From Algibacter sp. L3A6 (GTDB taxonomy: Bacteria; Bacteroidota; Bacteroidia; Flavobacteriales; Flavobacteriaceae), in assembly GCF_009796825.1 (NCBI RefSeq), contig NZ_CP047030.1, positions 3,904,501-3,968,500 on the forward strand: a stretch of DNA of 64,000 nt, given 5' to 3'. How positions within the stretch are numbered: the first letter of the stretch is position 1; every line of letters starts with the position of its first letter. The translations under genes and the position numbers were made by a program. The notes under the pieces were generated by a model, which did not search any database, was not told the DNA's origin, and saw only the letters and a list, made by a program, of their open reading frames with translations. This document shows positions 36,721 to 45,926 of the stretch, in pieces.

Positions 36721-37179
36721 ATGCAAAATAAGATAAACATACAGAACAAAAAGGCGCGCTTTCTATACGAGATTTTAGATAAGTACACCGCAGGAATTGT
36801 ACTTTCGGGTACTGAAATTAAGTCGATTAGAAGTAGTAGAGCATCTATTGCCGAAAGTTTTTGCGAGTTTAACGAGGCTGGCGAACTTTTTGTAATAAAT
36901 ATGACGGTTGAGGAATATATCTATGGAAATTATTACAACCATAAACCCAAAGCGGAACGAAAATTGCTGCTAAACCGAAAGGAATTAAAAAAATTGCATA
37001 AAGAAGTGCAAAATACAGGTTTAACTATAATTCCGTTGCGTTTATTTATTAACGAAAAAGGTTACGCTAAATTAGTTATTGCTTTAGCAAAAGGTAAAAA
37101 ACTATATGATAAACGTGAAACTATAAAAGATCGTGATAATAAACGAAACTTAGATCGAATTAAGAAAATTTACAAATAA
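36721..37179 (+). CDS. smpB: SsrA-binding protein SmpB
   Basis: The 152-residue protein binds tmRNA and brings it to stalled ribosomes for trans-translation. The beta-barrel OB-like core has the family phrases NKKARFLYEILDKYTAGIVLSGTEIKSIR (about residues 8-36) and ERKLLLNRKELKKL (about 81-94), and the basic C-terminal tail KKLYDKRETIKDRDNKR is the part that enters the mRNA channel. I start at ATG 36721; two TTG codons just upstream belong to the probable promoter. It is followed after six bases by a secreted-protein gene, probably in the same transcript. Confidence 0.97.
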   Translation: MQNKINIQNKKARFLYEILDKYTAGIVLSGTEIKSIRSSRASIAESFCEFNEAGELFVINMTVEEYIYGNYYNHKPKAERKLLLNRKELKKLHKEVQNTGLTIIPLRLFINEKGYAKLVIALAKGKKLYDKRETIKDRDNKRNLDRIKKIYK

Positions 37180-37185
37180 ACAACC

Positions 37186-37767
37186 ATGAAGAAATACGTT
37201 TTTATACTTTTTTTAACTGCAATTTCTATTACCGCTCAGGCTCAAAAAGGACCTAAAAAAGGACAAGAAAAGGGAAAGGAAACCGGCAAAGAAAAAGCTG
37301 TAGAGCCAGTTGATTACTCGGAAAATTATGCAACCGTAAATAATGTGGTTAATACACTTTATGATGTAGTTTCGGGTAAAAAAGATGAAGAACGTGATTG
37401 GAAACTTTTTAAACTTTTGTTTCACCCAGATGCTAAATTAATTACAGCAGGAAGGAATAATGAAAGAGAATTTCAGGTGAAATTTATGGGTGCTGCGGAC
37501 TATGTAAAAAGTTCTAGTAAATGGATTACATCTAATGGTTTTGTAAAAAAAGAAATGCGCAGAAAAACGGAAGAGTATGGCCGTATGGCTCAAGTTTTTA
37601 GTAGTTATAAAACCTATAATACGGAAGATGAAAATAAAGAAGACTCTGAAATGCGCGGGATTAACAGTATACAATTACTGAATGATGGCGAGCGTTGGTG
37701 GATTTTGAATATGTACTGGACTCAGGAAACTTGGTTAAATCCGATTCCGTCGCAATATTTAGATTAA
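37186..37767 (+). CDS. Exported NTF2-like family protein
   Basis: The 193-residue protein has a signal peptide ending QAQ near residue 20, a short lysine/glutamate-rich linker (KGPKKGQEKGKETGKEKA, 21-38) and an NTF2/SnoaL-like cone domain from about residue 45 (NVVNTLYDVVSGKKDEERDWKL and LFHPDAKLI near 69-83, then WWILNMYWTQE at the end). In such proteins the cone binds a small ligand or acts as an enzyme, but no catalytic pattern is clear. It starts six bases after smpB. Confidence 0.8.
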   Translation: MKKYVFILFLTAISITAQAQKGPKKGQEKGKETGKEKAVEPVDYSENYATVNNVVNTLYDVVSGKKDEERDWKLFKLLFHPDAKLITAGRNNEREFQVKFMGAADYVKSSSKWITSNGFVKKEMRRKTEEYGRMAQVFSSYKTYNTEDENKEDSEMRGINSIQLLNDGERWWILNMYWTQETWLNPIPSQYLD

Positions 37768-37784
37768 TTTTTTACAATATTTAA

Positions 37785-38330
37785 ATGAGTAATTTTACAC
37801 CGAGCATAACTCCTGAAATTGAAGATTTTATTAAAGCTCAACACATATTTTTTGTTGGCACAGCGGCTAGTGATGGACGTATAAATATTTCGCCAAAGGG
37901 ACATGATTCGCTTCGTGTTTTATCACCTAACAAAATAGTTTGGTTGAACTTAACAGGTAGTGGCAACGAAACAGCTGCTCACCTACTGCAACAAAACCGA
38001 ATGACTATTATGTTTTGTGCTTTTGAGGGTAAACCTTTGATTTTACGCCTTTATGGTAGGGCAATAACCTACCATGAGCGCGATACAGAATACCAAGAAC
38101 ATATTGGTTTGTTTGAGAAAAATACAGGCTCTAGACAAATTATTGTTATGGATATAGAATCTGTACAAACGTCGTGCGGTTACTCTATTCCTTTTATGGA
38201 TTTTAAGGAGGAACGCGGTATGCTGAATTCTTGGTCGGAAAAGCAAGGTAAAGCCCGTATTGAAAACTATTGGAAAGAAAACAACACCCAAAGTATTGAT
38301 GGTTTTGACACCAAAATTTTAGAAGATTAA
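37785..38330 (+). CDS. Pyridoxamine 5'-phosphate oxidase-like FMN protein
   Basis: This 181-residue protein has the split-barrel flavin-reductase fold of the PNPOx-like family: FFVGTAASDGRINISPKGHDSLRV (about 23-46), then NETAAHLLQQNRMTIMFCAFEG (about 65-86) and ILRLYGRAITY. It lacks clear PNPOx catalytic context, so it is better seen as an FMN- or F420-binding general-stress protein than as PdxH. It begins 17 bases after the NTF2-like gene. Its stop overlaps the convergent membrane protein gene by four bases (TTAA is shared). Confidence 0.88.
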   Translation: MSNFTPSITPEIEDFIKAQHIFFVGTAASDGRINISPKGHDSLRVLSPNKIVWLNLTGSGNETAAHLLQQNRMTIMFCAFEGKPLILRLYGRAITYHERDTEYQEHIGLFEKNTGSRQIIVMDIESVQTSCGYSIPFMDFKEERGMLNSWSEKQGKARIENYWKENNTQSIDGFDTKILED

Positions 38331-39349
38331 ATTCCTTTTGTACGCTCCCACAAATTTCCGATTGCTGCTTTAAAATCTCTCGATTCTGGCTCGAAAGGTA
38401 TCATGTTTAGTCGGTCGCCTTCTTTAAAAAGTTTCATTTTAAATACTGAAGAGTTCGGATCGTTGTCATTTAATAATGGATAACGCAAATCGTTGTATTG
38501 ATAATCATTGTCCTCCATTTTATACACACTATAATAACCATTACTAAACCAAGCTAGATCTTTTATATCTTGATAAGCTTCTGGTTTTAAATCACGTTGT
38601 TTTGGCAATTCTACAAAATTAATAAAGCTACTTTTAGTGTCTAACAGTGAATAATTAGCGATAAAATAACCCGTTTTTGTTTCGGCAATGCCATACCATA
38701 ATATATTGTTTAAAAGTGCGGGGTTAGAACTGTAACGGTAATATTCTATTTCTTTTTCTGCCAAAGAACTTCTAAAAACAGAATCGATATACAATTTATT
38801 AACAACCGTAAAAAGCATATAAACCGAACTGATGCCTATACCCCATTTTAACCAAAGGCTTCTTTTTACTGATGTACGCTTAAAAAACATCAAGACAATA
38901 ATACACACTAAAAAAGGAACCGTATACAACAGATCGACCACAGCAATATTATTAAAGGCTACTCTATAATTACTAAATGGTGCAAACAATTGCGTGCCAT
39001 AAGGTGTAAAACAATCTAATATGGGGTGCGTTAATAGCGACCAGAAAAACAAGCGTATCCAATCGGCTTGGTTTGTTGTATCAATACGTTTTTTGGTGTT
39101 ATAGAGCTTAAAAACAAGCCAACCCAAGAAAAAAGCAGCCAAAACAGAAAATAAAATGGAGTGCATAAAACCACGATGAAATAACATGGCATCAATTTTA
39201 TTTTGATGAATTAAGCCACCTACAATAACATCCAAATCGGGTATTGTGCCACCTATTGCACCAAATAACAGCGCTTTATTGCCTATTTTCTTGCCTAGAA
39301 CAGCTTCGCCACACGCAGCACCTAAAACGATTTGAGTTAATGAATCCAT
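38327..39349 (-). CDS. YdjM-like membrane-bound metal-dependent hydrolase
   Basis: The 340-residue inner-membrane protein belongs to the YdjM/LexA-regulated hydrolase family. Conserved polar residues lie on membrane segments: GGTIPDLDV near residue 35, HRGFMHS near 57, and THPILDCFTPYGTQL near 113. I place the start at the ATG at 39349 (MDSLTQIVLGAACGEAVLG), which matches the family's N-terminus; 18 further open codons upstream do not. These proteins are predicted metal hydrolases of membrane lipids; the substrate is unknown. Confidence 0.88.
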   Translation of the reverse strand: MDSLTQIVLGAACGEAVLGKKIGNKALLFGAIGGTIPDLDVIVGGLIHQNKIDAMLFHRGFMHSILFSVLAAFFLGWLVFKLYNTKKRIDTTNQADWIRLFFWSLLTHPILDCFTPYGTQLFAPFSNYRVAFNNIAVVDLLYTVPFLVCIIVLMFFKRTSVKRSLWLKWGIGISSVYMLFTVVNKLYIDSVFRSSLAEKEIEYYRYSSNPALLNNILWYGIAETKTGYFIANYSLLDTKSSFINFVELPKQRDLKPEAYQDIKDLAWFSNGYYSVYKMEDNDYQYNDLRYPLLNDNDPNSSVFKMKLFKEGDRLNMIPFEPESRDFKAAIGNLWERTKGI

Positions 39350-39442
39350 ATTATTTTTTGAATTGAAAGGTAAAAGTAAGGAAGTATTTCTATTTGCATA
39401 CATTCAACTAAAATCGTAACATTACGGTACAAAATTGATAGC

Positions 39443-40909
39443 ATGCACGACGACAAGAATATTTCTGAGATAAAAGCAGACCATGAAACAATTATTGAAA
39501 ACTCAGAATTGAATATTTGGGAAGCTTTAATTCCCGTTATTCTTCTAATGGGTTTATTGTTTTACAACATTACTTATGAAGATGGCGAATGGTTTGGAGA
39601 ATATTCTAATCAATTTATTTTACTTATTGGTGGTGCCATTGCTGCCGTAGTTGGTTTTTACAACAAAGTATCTGTTAACCGCATGGTTACCGAAGTTTGG
39701 GCCAATCTAAAAAGTGTTTTTATCCCTATTATGATCCTTTTTTTAGTTGGAGCTTTAGCTGGCACTTGGCTTGTTAGTGGCGTAATTCCTGCTATGGTTT
39801 ATTATGGTTTACAAGTGCTTAGCCCAAGTATATTTTTACCTGCATCTGTTATTATTGCTGCTGTAATTTCTATTGCAACAGGAAGTTCTTGGACCACATC
39901 GGCTACAGTTGGTATTGCTCTAGTTGGTATTGGTACGGCTTTAGGTATTCCTCCAGGTATGATTGCTGGTGCTGTAATTTCTGGCGCTTATTTTGGAGAT
40001 AAAATGTCGCCCTTAAGTGATACCACTAACCTTGCTCCTGCTATGGCCGGAACAGATTTATTTACACATATTAGATACATGACTATTACAACCATACCTA
40101 CCATAATAATTACGCTAGTTGTTTTTGCTATTTTAAGTATGAATGTTGATACTACCGGAAGTGCCGATGTTTCAAGTTTATTAGTAAGTATTGATAGTAC
40201 ATTTAATATTACACCTTGGTTGTTTTTAGTACCAGTGACTGTTATTGCTTTAATTCTATTAAAAACAAAACCGCTTATTGCTCTGGTAACAGGTGTTTTG
40301 TTAGCTGCTGTTTTTGCTTTTGTTTTTCAACCAGAAATTCTAAATGGTTTAGGTGATTCTAAAATTTCGACTATAATAACTTCTATTTTAACCGATACAC
40401 AAATTACTACAGATAATGAAAAACTAAACGAGCTCTTTTCTGCAGGAGGAATGAAAGGTATGCTTTGGACTATCTATTTAATTACTTGTGCCATGATTTT
40501 TGGTGGCATTATGGATGGCATTGGTGCCTTAGCAAGAATTACAAAAGGGTTACTATCTATAGCAACCTCTGTATTTGGTTTATTTGCTAGTACCGTAATT
40601 AGCTGTTTAGGTTTAAACATTATAGCATCCGATCAATATTTAGCTATTGTAATTCCTGGTAAAATGTTTAAAAAAGCTTATGAAGATCGTGGTTTAGCAC
40701 CCGAGAATTTAAGTAGAACCTTGGAAGATTCTGGTACAGTAACGTCAGTACTTATCCCTTGGAATACCTGTGGAGCTTATCAATCTGGAGTTTTAGGTGT
40801 TGGCATATCAGAGTATTTTGTATATGCTATTTTTAACTGGTTAAGTCCGTTTACTACACTCCTATTTGCAGCCTTAAATATTAAAATTAGACAACTCGCT
40901 TCTAAATAG
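39443..40909 (+). CDS. nhaC: Na+/H+ antiporter NhaC family
   Basis: The 488-residue protein has about eleven membrane segments. It has the NhaC-type signatures ATGSSWTTSATVGIALVGIGTALGI (about 148-172), DKMSPLSDTTNLAPAMAGTDLFTHIRYM (about 189-216) and a second-half LEDSGTVTSVLIPWNTCGAYQ (about 427-447). It should exchange cytoplasmic Na+ for external protons, fitting a salt-adapted organism. The gene is monocistronic, with a divergent YdjM-like gene 93 bases away. Confidence 0.93.
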   Translation: MHDDKNISEIKADHETIIENSELNIWEALIPVILLMGLLFYNITYEDGEWFGEYSNQFILLIGGAIAAVVGFYNKVSVNRMVTEVWANLKSVFIPIMILFLVGALAGTWLVSGVIPAMVYYGLQVLSPSIFLPASVIIAAVISIATGSSWTTSATVGIALVGIGTALGIPPGMIAGAVISGAYFGDKMSPLSDTTNLAPAMAGTDLFTHIRYMTITTIPTIIITLVVFAILSMNVDTTGSADVSSLLVSIDSTFNITPWLFLVPVTVIALILLKTKPLIALVTGVLLAAVFAFVFQPEILNGLGDSKISTIITSILTDTQITTDNEKLNELFSAGGMKGMLWTIYLITCAMIFGGIMDGIGALARITKGLLSIATSVFGLFASTVISCLGLNIIASDQYLAIVIPGKMFKKAYEDRGLAPENLSRTLEDSGTVTSVLIPWNTCGAYQSGVLGVGISEYFVYAIFNWLSPFTTLLFAALNIKIRQLASK

Positions 40910-41005
40910 AATTAAATTATCAATAAATTTTAATTCAATAGACAAAAACTATTCTGTAATAAGAAATTAAAATTTCGGATTTTACTAAAAACCTTAAATG
41001 TGTTT

Positions 41006-41013
41006 TATATTTG
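41006..41013 (+). promoter_or_regulatory. -7 promoter box of the peroxiredoxin gene
   Basis: TATATTTG is an exact TAnnTTTG match 37 bases before the ATG, giving a leader of about 30 bases. No clear OxyR- or PerR-type dyad is seen around it. Confidence 0.5.
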
Positions 41014-41050
41014 TACCCAGAAAACAATTAACAAATAAAAACATAAACAC

Positions 41051-41689
41051 ATGGCATTAGTAGGAAAAAGATTTCCAGATTTAAACGTTGACGCAATGAA
41101 CGATATGGGCGATACTTTTAAAGTAAACGTTCTTGAAGAAGCAGTTAACAACAAGAAAAAAGTAGTTTTATTTTGGTACCCAAAAGATTTCACTTTTGTA
41201 TGCCCAACAGAATTACACGCATTTCAAGCAGCTTTACCAGAATTTGAAAAGCGTAACACTATTGTTATTGGTGCATCTTGCGATACTCCAGAAGTACACT
41301 TTGCATGGTTAAGCCAAGCTAAAGATAACGGTGGAATTGAAGGTGTAACTTACCCAATTTTAGCAGATAGTAACAGAAACTTATCAAACATCTTAGGTAT
41401 TTTAGATATCACTAACGAAACGTTTGATGAAGAAACTGGAACTGTACAAGTTGAAGGTGATAACGTAACTTATAGAGCGACTTACATTATTGACGAAGAT
41501 GGTGTTGTACAACATGAAAGTATTAACAACATGCCTTTAGGTAGAAATGTTGGTGAATACATCCGTTTAGTAGATGCTTTAACTCACGTACAAGAAAAAG
41601 GTGAAGTTTGTCCTGCAAACTGGGAAGAAGGAAAAGAAGCTATGGCTCCAAATGCAAAAGGAACTGCAGCATACTTAGCAGCTAACTAG
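41051..41689 (+). CDS. 2-Cys peroxiredoxin (AhpC/Prx1 type)
   Basis: The 212-residue protein reduces hydroperoxides. The peroxidatic cysteine is C51 in DFTFVCPTELHAF, the resolving cysteine is C187 in GEVCPANW, and the short C-terminal tail lacks the YF motif that makes eukaryotic Prx sensitive to overoxidation. The next two genes on the same strand encode a thioredoxin-fold protein and a DUF6952-like protein; the hairpin at 41707 separates them, so they may be only partly co-transcribed. In Bacteroidota this trio recurs together. Confidence 0.96.
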   Translation: MALVGKRFPDLNVDAMNDMGDTFKVNVLEEAVNNKKKVVLFWYPKDFTFVCPTELHAFQAALPEFEKRNTIVIGASCDTPEVHFAWLSQAKDNGGIEGVTYPILADSNRNLSNILGILDITNETFDEETGTVQVEGDNVTYRATYIIDEDGVVQHESINNMPLGRNVGEYIRLVDALTHVQEKGEVCPANWEEGKEAMAPNAKGTAAYLAAN

Positions 41690-41706
41690 TTAACAAAAAT
41701 AGTTTT

Positions 41707-41745
41707 AAGGCCTGTTTGTCTCTCATATTAATTTAGGCAGGCCTT
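41707..41745 (+). terminator. Hairpin after the peroxiredoxin gene
   Basis: AAGGCCTG (41707-41714) and CAGGCCTT (41738-41745) form an 8-bp stem with a 23-base loop, followed by CAAAATTCTATTT and not a strong T-run. It may be a weak terminator, partial barrier or processing site. Confidence 0.5.
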
Positions 41746-41827
41746 CAAAATTCTATTTAAAGCATCAATAGCTATTTCTTTTAGCCTTTAGATCGTTTTA
41801 AATACACACTCCAAAAAAAATATAGTT

Positions 41828-42136
41828 ATGATAAATGAATTAGACCAAGATAATTTAGGTGAAATCGTTTCGAGTAATGATACTGTAATTGTTCAATATT
41901 CTGCCACATGGTGTGGAAATTGTAGAATTATGAAACCTAAATTTAAAAAATTAGGAACAGAAAACGAAGGTGTATCTTTTGTTATAGTTGATGCTGAAAA
42001 GTTTCCTGAATCTAGAAAACTTGCTACGGTTGATAATTTACCAACGTTTGCAACCTTTAAAGGCGGCAAATTAGTTAAGCAAGTACAAACTAACAAATTC
42101 GATGTTTTAAAAGAATTAGTTAGCGAAGTAATATAA
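41828..42136 (+). CDS. Thioredoxin family protein
   Basis: This 102-residue single-domain thioredoxin has the active site WCGNC (C29, C32) and the cis-proline in NLPTF (about residues 72-76). The CGNC dipeptide is unlike the CGPC of general thioredoxins, which suggests a dedicated partner; the neighbouring peroxiredoxin is the obvious candidate. It lies in the cytoplasm (no signal peptide). The next gene begins 50 bases downstream. Confidence 0.93.
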   Translation: MINELDQDNLGEIVSSNDTVIVQYSATWCGNCRIMKPKFKKLGTENEGVSFVIVDAEKFPESRKLATVDNLPTFATFKGGKLVKQVQTNKFDVLKELVSEVI

Positions 42137-42185
42137 TACAAAGTAGAAGACCTTTCCGCGAAAGCGTGATTAATACCATATAAAA

Positions 42186-42443
42186 ATGAAATTACCAGTA
42201 ATAAAACATTTAACGCAATTTATTGAAGAAAACGACGAAGATTACGTTGTTGAAACTATTGAAACACTTGAAGCTTTAACCGAAGTTTCTTCTCTAAAAG
42301 ATGAAGAATTAGATGTTATTGGCGAGCTTATTTCTAATATGTACGGTGCTATTGAAGTGAATAAAATGATAAAAGAAGGCACCCCGAAAAAAGAAGCTGT
42401 AAACAGTTTTATGCAACGTGTGTTGGGTTCTATCGACAAATAA
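42186..42443 (+). CDS. DUF6952-like small protein
   Basis: The 85-residue helical, acidic protein (MKLPVIKHLTQFIEENDEDY, then VVETIETLEALTEV and IGELISNMYGAIEVN) matches my memory of DUF6952, a family of small Bacteroidota proteins found beside thioredoxin and peroxiredoxin genes. Its role is unknown; an accessory to the redox pair is an inference. It has no cysteine. It is closed by a good terminator. Confidence 0.82.
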   Translation: MKLPVIKHLTQFIEENDEDYVVETIETLEALTEVSSLKDEELDVIGELISNMYGAIEVNKMIKEGTPKKEAVNSFMQRVLGSIDK

Positions 42444-42471
42444 TTGAAAAAGAAAAATTTGTATTTATTTT

Positions 42472-42506
42472 AAAACCATCTTGTGAAAACAGGGTGGTTT
42501 TTTGTT
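42472..42506 (+). terminator. Terminator after the DUF6952-like gene
   Basis: AAAACCATCTTG (42472-42483) pairs with CAGGGTGGTTTT (42490-42501), mostly Watson-Crick with G-T pairs, around TGAAAA, followed by T residues. Confidence 0.85.
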
Positions 42507-42610
42507 TTAAATGATGGTTGTCTTTGTAGATTTTTCTGCTATCTTCGTTTACATTGCACATCATTTATGCTTCAACTTAAATCCATTAAAACATAGTTCA
42601 ACAACAGAAC

Positions 42611-43495
42611 ATGAAAACCTACAACCAGATTACCGACTTACTACAAGACCTTAATGTAAAAAGCGCATCGATACACTCTGGTTTTCATATTTTTAAATTT
42701 AATGAAACTTCCAACATCTCTAAAGAGGCCTTAAACCCACATTTTAAGAGCTTTTTTACCATCGATTTTTATGCCGATAACTTATCTAAAAGACAAATTG
42801 GTGCCACAAAAGTTGACGATTTAACCAATGCCATCGCTTTTAATTCGCCATTGCAATTATTCTCGGTGCAAACTTTTGAAGGTAATCTTGATGGTGATGG
42901 ATATTCCATTGTTTTTGGATCGGATTTTTTTGAACCTAAAAAGCATCAATATGAAATTCAGCACGAGTTTCCATTCTTTAAATTAAATTCCAACCCTTCT
43001 TATAAATTAGCATTAACAGATTTACCGCTAATCAAAAATCTGTTCGATACCATTTATGAGGAATTTCATAAAGAAGACACACATAAAGTCGAGTTAGTTC
43101 GCTCCTATCTTACGGTACTATTACTTCAAATAAAACGCGTTGTAGGTAATGCCAGTGGCACTATTCCGCTTAAGCGCTACCAGGAAATCACGGCCGATTT
43201 TGAAGAATTAATTCTACAAGAAACTTCTAAATATAAAACCATTGCCGCTTACGCAGAAGTATTACACATCACTCCTATTTATTTATCGGAATGCGTTAAA
43301 AAAGCAACAGGTATAACAGCTAAAAAAGTATTATCGAATTACATGACGTTGCGTGCTAAAGCCTTATTGCAACAAACCACGAGCTCTGTGGCAGAAATTG
43401 CATACGCCATGGGTTTTGATGAACCTACCAACTTCGTCAAGTTTTTTAAAAACAACGAAGGTATCACGCCTGCCGTTTTTAGAAAACTACCTTAA
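42611..43495 (+). CDS. AraC family transcriptional regulator
   Basis: The 294-residue protein has an N-terminal cupin-like sensing region (about 1-170) and a C-terminal AraC/XylS DNA-binding domain (about 205-294), with TPIYLSECVKKATGITAKKVLSN in the first helix-turn-helix and VAEIAYAMGFDEPTNFVKFFKNNEGITPAVFRK in the second. It lies directly upstream of the MFS and AhpC-like genes on the same strand and is the likely activator of them. No effector is evident. Confidence 0.94.
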   Translation: MKTYNQITDLLQDLNVKSASIHSGFHIFKFNETSNISKEALNPHFKSFFTIDFYADNLSKRQIGATKVDDLTNAIAFNSPLQLFSVQTFEGNLDGDGYSIVFGSDFFEPKKHQYEIQHEFPFFKLNSNPSYKLALTDLPLIKNLFDTIYEEFHKEDTHKVELVRSYLTVLLLQIKRVVGNASGTIPLKRYQEITADFEELILQETSKYKTIAAYAEVLHITPIYLSECVKKATGITAKKVLSNYMTLRAKALLQQTTSSVAEIAYAMGFDEPTNFVKFFKNNEGITPAVFRKLP

Positions 43496-43547
43496 AAAGT
43501 ATCATTTTCTATGAGTTACTCACCTTATACATGGTTGTGATCTTTAG

Positions 43548-43555
43548 TAATTTTG
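43548..43555 (+). promoter_or_regulatory. -7 promoter box of the MFS transporter gene
   Basis: TAATTTTG matches TAnnTTTG exactly and lies 26 bases before the ATG. A TTG is present only about 10 bases upstream of it, too close for a -33 element, so an activator such as the adjacent AraC protein would be expected. Confidence 0.4.
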
Positions 43556-43580
43556 TTCTATATAAAATTAGAATATCACA

Positions 43581-44753
43581 ATGGATCATATAGAACCAAA
43601 ACCTTTAAGTACAAAACTGCTATTTATTATGGCAACTGCTATAGCCGCAACAGCAGCCAATTTATATTACAATCAGCCATTAATACCATCCATAGGGAAA
43701 TCGTTAGAATTAAGTGACGGTGTTTTAGGTTTTATACCATCGGCATCACAAATAGGTTACGCTATGGCTATTTTCTTTATTTCTCCTCTAGGAGATGTTA
43801 TGAATAGAAAATTAGTGATAAGAAACCTTTCCATAACCTTAGTAATCGCTTTGCTTGGCGTGTATTTAGCACCAAACTTTGCCGTTCTAATAACCGCCAC
43901 TTTTGTGGTTGGTTTAGGAGCAAACATTACCCAACAATTAATACCATTAGGCGCATCTTTATCTTCTATTGAAAATAAAGGAAAAGTTATGGCGACGTTA
44001 ATGACGGGTTTAACAACCGGTATTTTATTATCGAGAACGTTAAGTGGTTTTATAGCCGAACATTTTGGATGGCGTGCTGTTTTTTTAGGTGCAGCTATTA
44101 TGGCTGCTATTATTGGTGTGGTGCTACAAATTGCTTTACCATCCAACAAACCTACGGCCAATTTAAAATACACACAATTACTCGCTTCTATGTTTACTTT
44201 GGTTAAAACAAAACCTGTATTACGCGAAGCTGCTTTTGTTGGTGCGTTATGGTTTGCCGCATTCAATGCCATGTGGGCCACTATTGCAATTCATGTTATG
44301 GACGCGCCTTTTTTACTATCGGTTCAACAAGTTGGATTGTTAGGTTTTGTTGGAGCTGCAGGTATTTTTGGAGCCAAAATAGCGGGAAAATGGGTTGATA
44401 AAATTGGATCTCAAAAAGTAATGACAGTCTCTATTTCTCTAGTACTATTAAGCTTTATAGTATTGGCTCTCGGCCAAAATAATATGGTTGTACTCTGTAT
44501 TGGAATTATACTCTTAGATTTAGGTGTCTTTGGATCTCAAATCCCAAACCAAGTTCGTGTATTTGCCATCGATGTAAACGCACGAAGCAGAACAAACGCT
44601 GTCTATATGTTATTTTACTATATAGGCGCTGCGGTTGGTTCAGCGGTTGGTGTATCGGTAATTAGTAAATATGGTTGGACGGGTTTAACCATTTTCGGAT
44701 TTACTCTAGCAGCCATTGCTTTAACCTTTCATGTTACACGAAAATCAAAATAA
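43581..44753 (+). CDS. MFS transporter
   Basis: The 390-residue protein has twelve hydrophobic segments and the MFS loop 2-3 signature GDVMNRKLVIRN (about 73-84), with a related AGKWVDKIGSQKVM in loop 8-9 (about 268-281). The signature opening ATAAANLYYNQPLIPSIGKSL is typical of the drug-efflux or sugar-efflux subgroup found next to AraC genes. The substrate is unknown. It follows the AraC gene and is followed after 58 bases by an AhpC-like gene. Confidence 0.93.
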   Translation: MDHIEPKPLSTKLLFIMATAIAATAANLYYNQPLIPSIGKSLELSDGVLGFIPSASQIGYAMAIFFISPLGDVMNRKLVIRNLSITLVIALLGVYLAPNFAVLITATFVVGLGANITQQLIPLGASLSSIENKGKVMATLMTGLTTGILLSRTLSGFIAEHFGWRAVFLGAAIMAAIIGVVLQIALPSNKPTANLKYTQLLASMFTLVKTKPVLREAAFVGALWFAAFNAMWATIAIHVMDAPFLLSVQQVGLLGFVGAAGIFGAKIAGKWVDKIGSQKVMTVSISLVLLSFIVLALGQNNMVVLCIGIILLDLGVFGSQIPNQVRVFAIDVNARSRTNAVYMLFYYIGAAVGSAVGVSVISKYGWTGLTIFGFTLAAIALTFHVTRKSK

Positions 44754-44811
44754 AACCTATCTCATCTAAAAATCGCGTTTTAATAGAAATAAAAACTTAA
44801 CACTACACCTT

Positions 44812-45471
44812 ATGAGCATTCTAGAACATACAGCATTACAAAACGCCCTAAACGCAAAACAAACCGGTTGGGAAGCTAAAGCCACAGATGCACAAAAAGC
44901 GATAACGGCAGAAAATCTTGAAGCTATTATTGCAACTCATTTTAAAGAAAACGCTATTAATGTTGGTGATAACATGATTGATTTTACCTTAAAAAATGCT
45001 TTAGGTGAATGCATAAATTTACAAAACACCCTAAACAAAGGTCCGGTAATACTAACCTGGTATCGAGGTGGCTGGTGTCCGTATTGTAATTTAACCTTAC
45101 AGTTTTTACAAAATAGCTTGCCACAATTTAAAAAATATGGATCAAATTTATTAGCCTTAACGCCAGAGTTACCAGACAAATCTTTGAATACTAAAGAAAA
45201 ACACAGCTTACAATTTGAGGTGCTAAGCGATGTTGGAAATAAGGTATCCAAGCAATATGGCTTATCGTATAAATTAACAGACGCTTTAGCAGAAGTTTAT
45301 AAAAACGGCATAGGTTTAAAAAACTATAATGGCGATGATAGTAGCGAATTACCAATTACAGCAACTTATATTATTGATAAAACAGGGCTTGTACAATATG
45401 CATTTTTAGATGCCGATTACCGCAAAAGAGCTTCAATTTCAGAAATTATAGAGGTGTTGAAAATACTTTAA
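44812..45471 (+). CDS. AhpC/TSA-like redoxin
   Basis: This 219-residue protein has a thioredoxin-fold redoxin domain with the motif WYRGGWCPYCNLTL: cysteines C89 and C92 in CPYC replace the single-Cys context of true peroxiredoxins. An N-terminal helical extension of about 45 residues precedes it. Proteins of this type are called peroxiredoxin-like; they are probably peroxide or disulfide reductases. It is the third gene of the AraC-MFS set and is closed by a terminator. Confidence 0.9.
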   Translation: MSILEHTALQNALNAKQTGWEAKATDAQKAITAENLEAIIATHFKENAINVGDNMIDFTLKNALGECINLQNTLNKGPVILTWYRGGWCPYCNLTLQFLQNSLPQFKKYGSNLLALTPELPDKSLNTKEKHSLQFEVLSDVGNKVSKQYGLSYKLTDALAEVYKNGIGLKNYNGDDSSELPITATYIIDKTGLVQYAFLDADYRKRASISEIIEVLKIL

Positions 45472-45508
45472 GAGTAACTATTGAAAAAAAAATTAGCATT
45501 TAGTAAAT

Positions 45509-45536
45509 ACCACCTTGCGGAAGCTTGGTGGTTTTT
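45509..45536 (+). terminator. Terminator after the AhpC-like gene
   Basis: ACCACC (45509-45514) pairs with GGTGGT (45527-45532); the stem is interrupted by two T and closed by GC-GGAA-GC, followed by a T-run. Confidence 0.85.
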
Positions 45537-45926
45537 CAGTTTTACGCGAAAATTATTTTTACAATAAATCACAATTCTTTTTGTGCCTAATTCAACAATT
45601 ATACCCGCTCATTGAGGTTCTTTTTAAAGTATTGGTTTCTTCGAATTTTTAGCCAGAAAAATATCTAAACTGAAATGGCTAATGTTTTATTCCTAAAATA
45701 CAAAAAAAACAAAATTTATCGACGAACCGCAAAGCAACGACGTTATATCTTACATTTAATAATTAAAACTACATAATTTCAAATATAAATATTTACTTGC
45801 TGTCACTTTTAAGTCCTAAAAGCAACATAAAACATAACAACATTTGTTTTATAAAAAGGTTTAAGGAACAGAGGTAATCTAACAATATAATTAACTATTT
45901 TTTAAAACACTCAAAACAAAACAATT
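45537..45926. other. AT-rich intergenic region
   Basis: This 390-base stretch upstream of the T9SS cargo gene shows no open frame, repeat or RNA that I can support. It should contain that gene's promoter, but no clean TAnnTTTG box is present near its ATG. Confidence 0.5.

Noticed and set aside
36555..36788. 77-codon minus-strand frame opposite smpB and the candidate RNA
   Set aside because: It crosses the inverted repeat and the start of smpB, and its translation is not protein-like; the RNA explains the sequence better.
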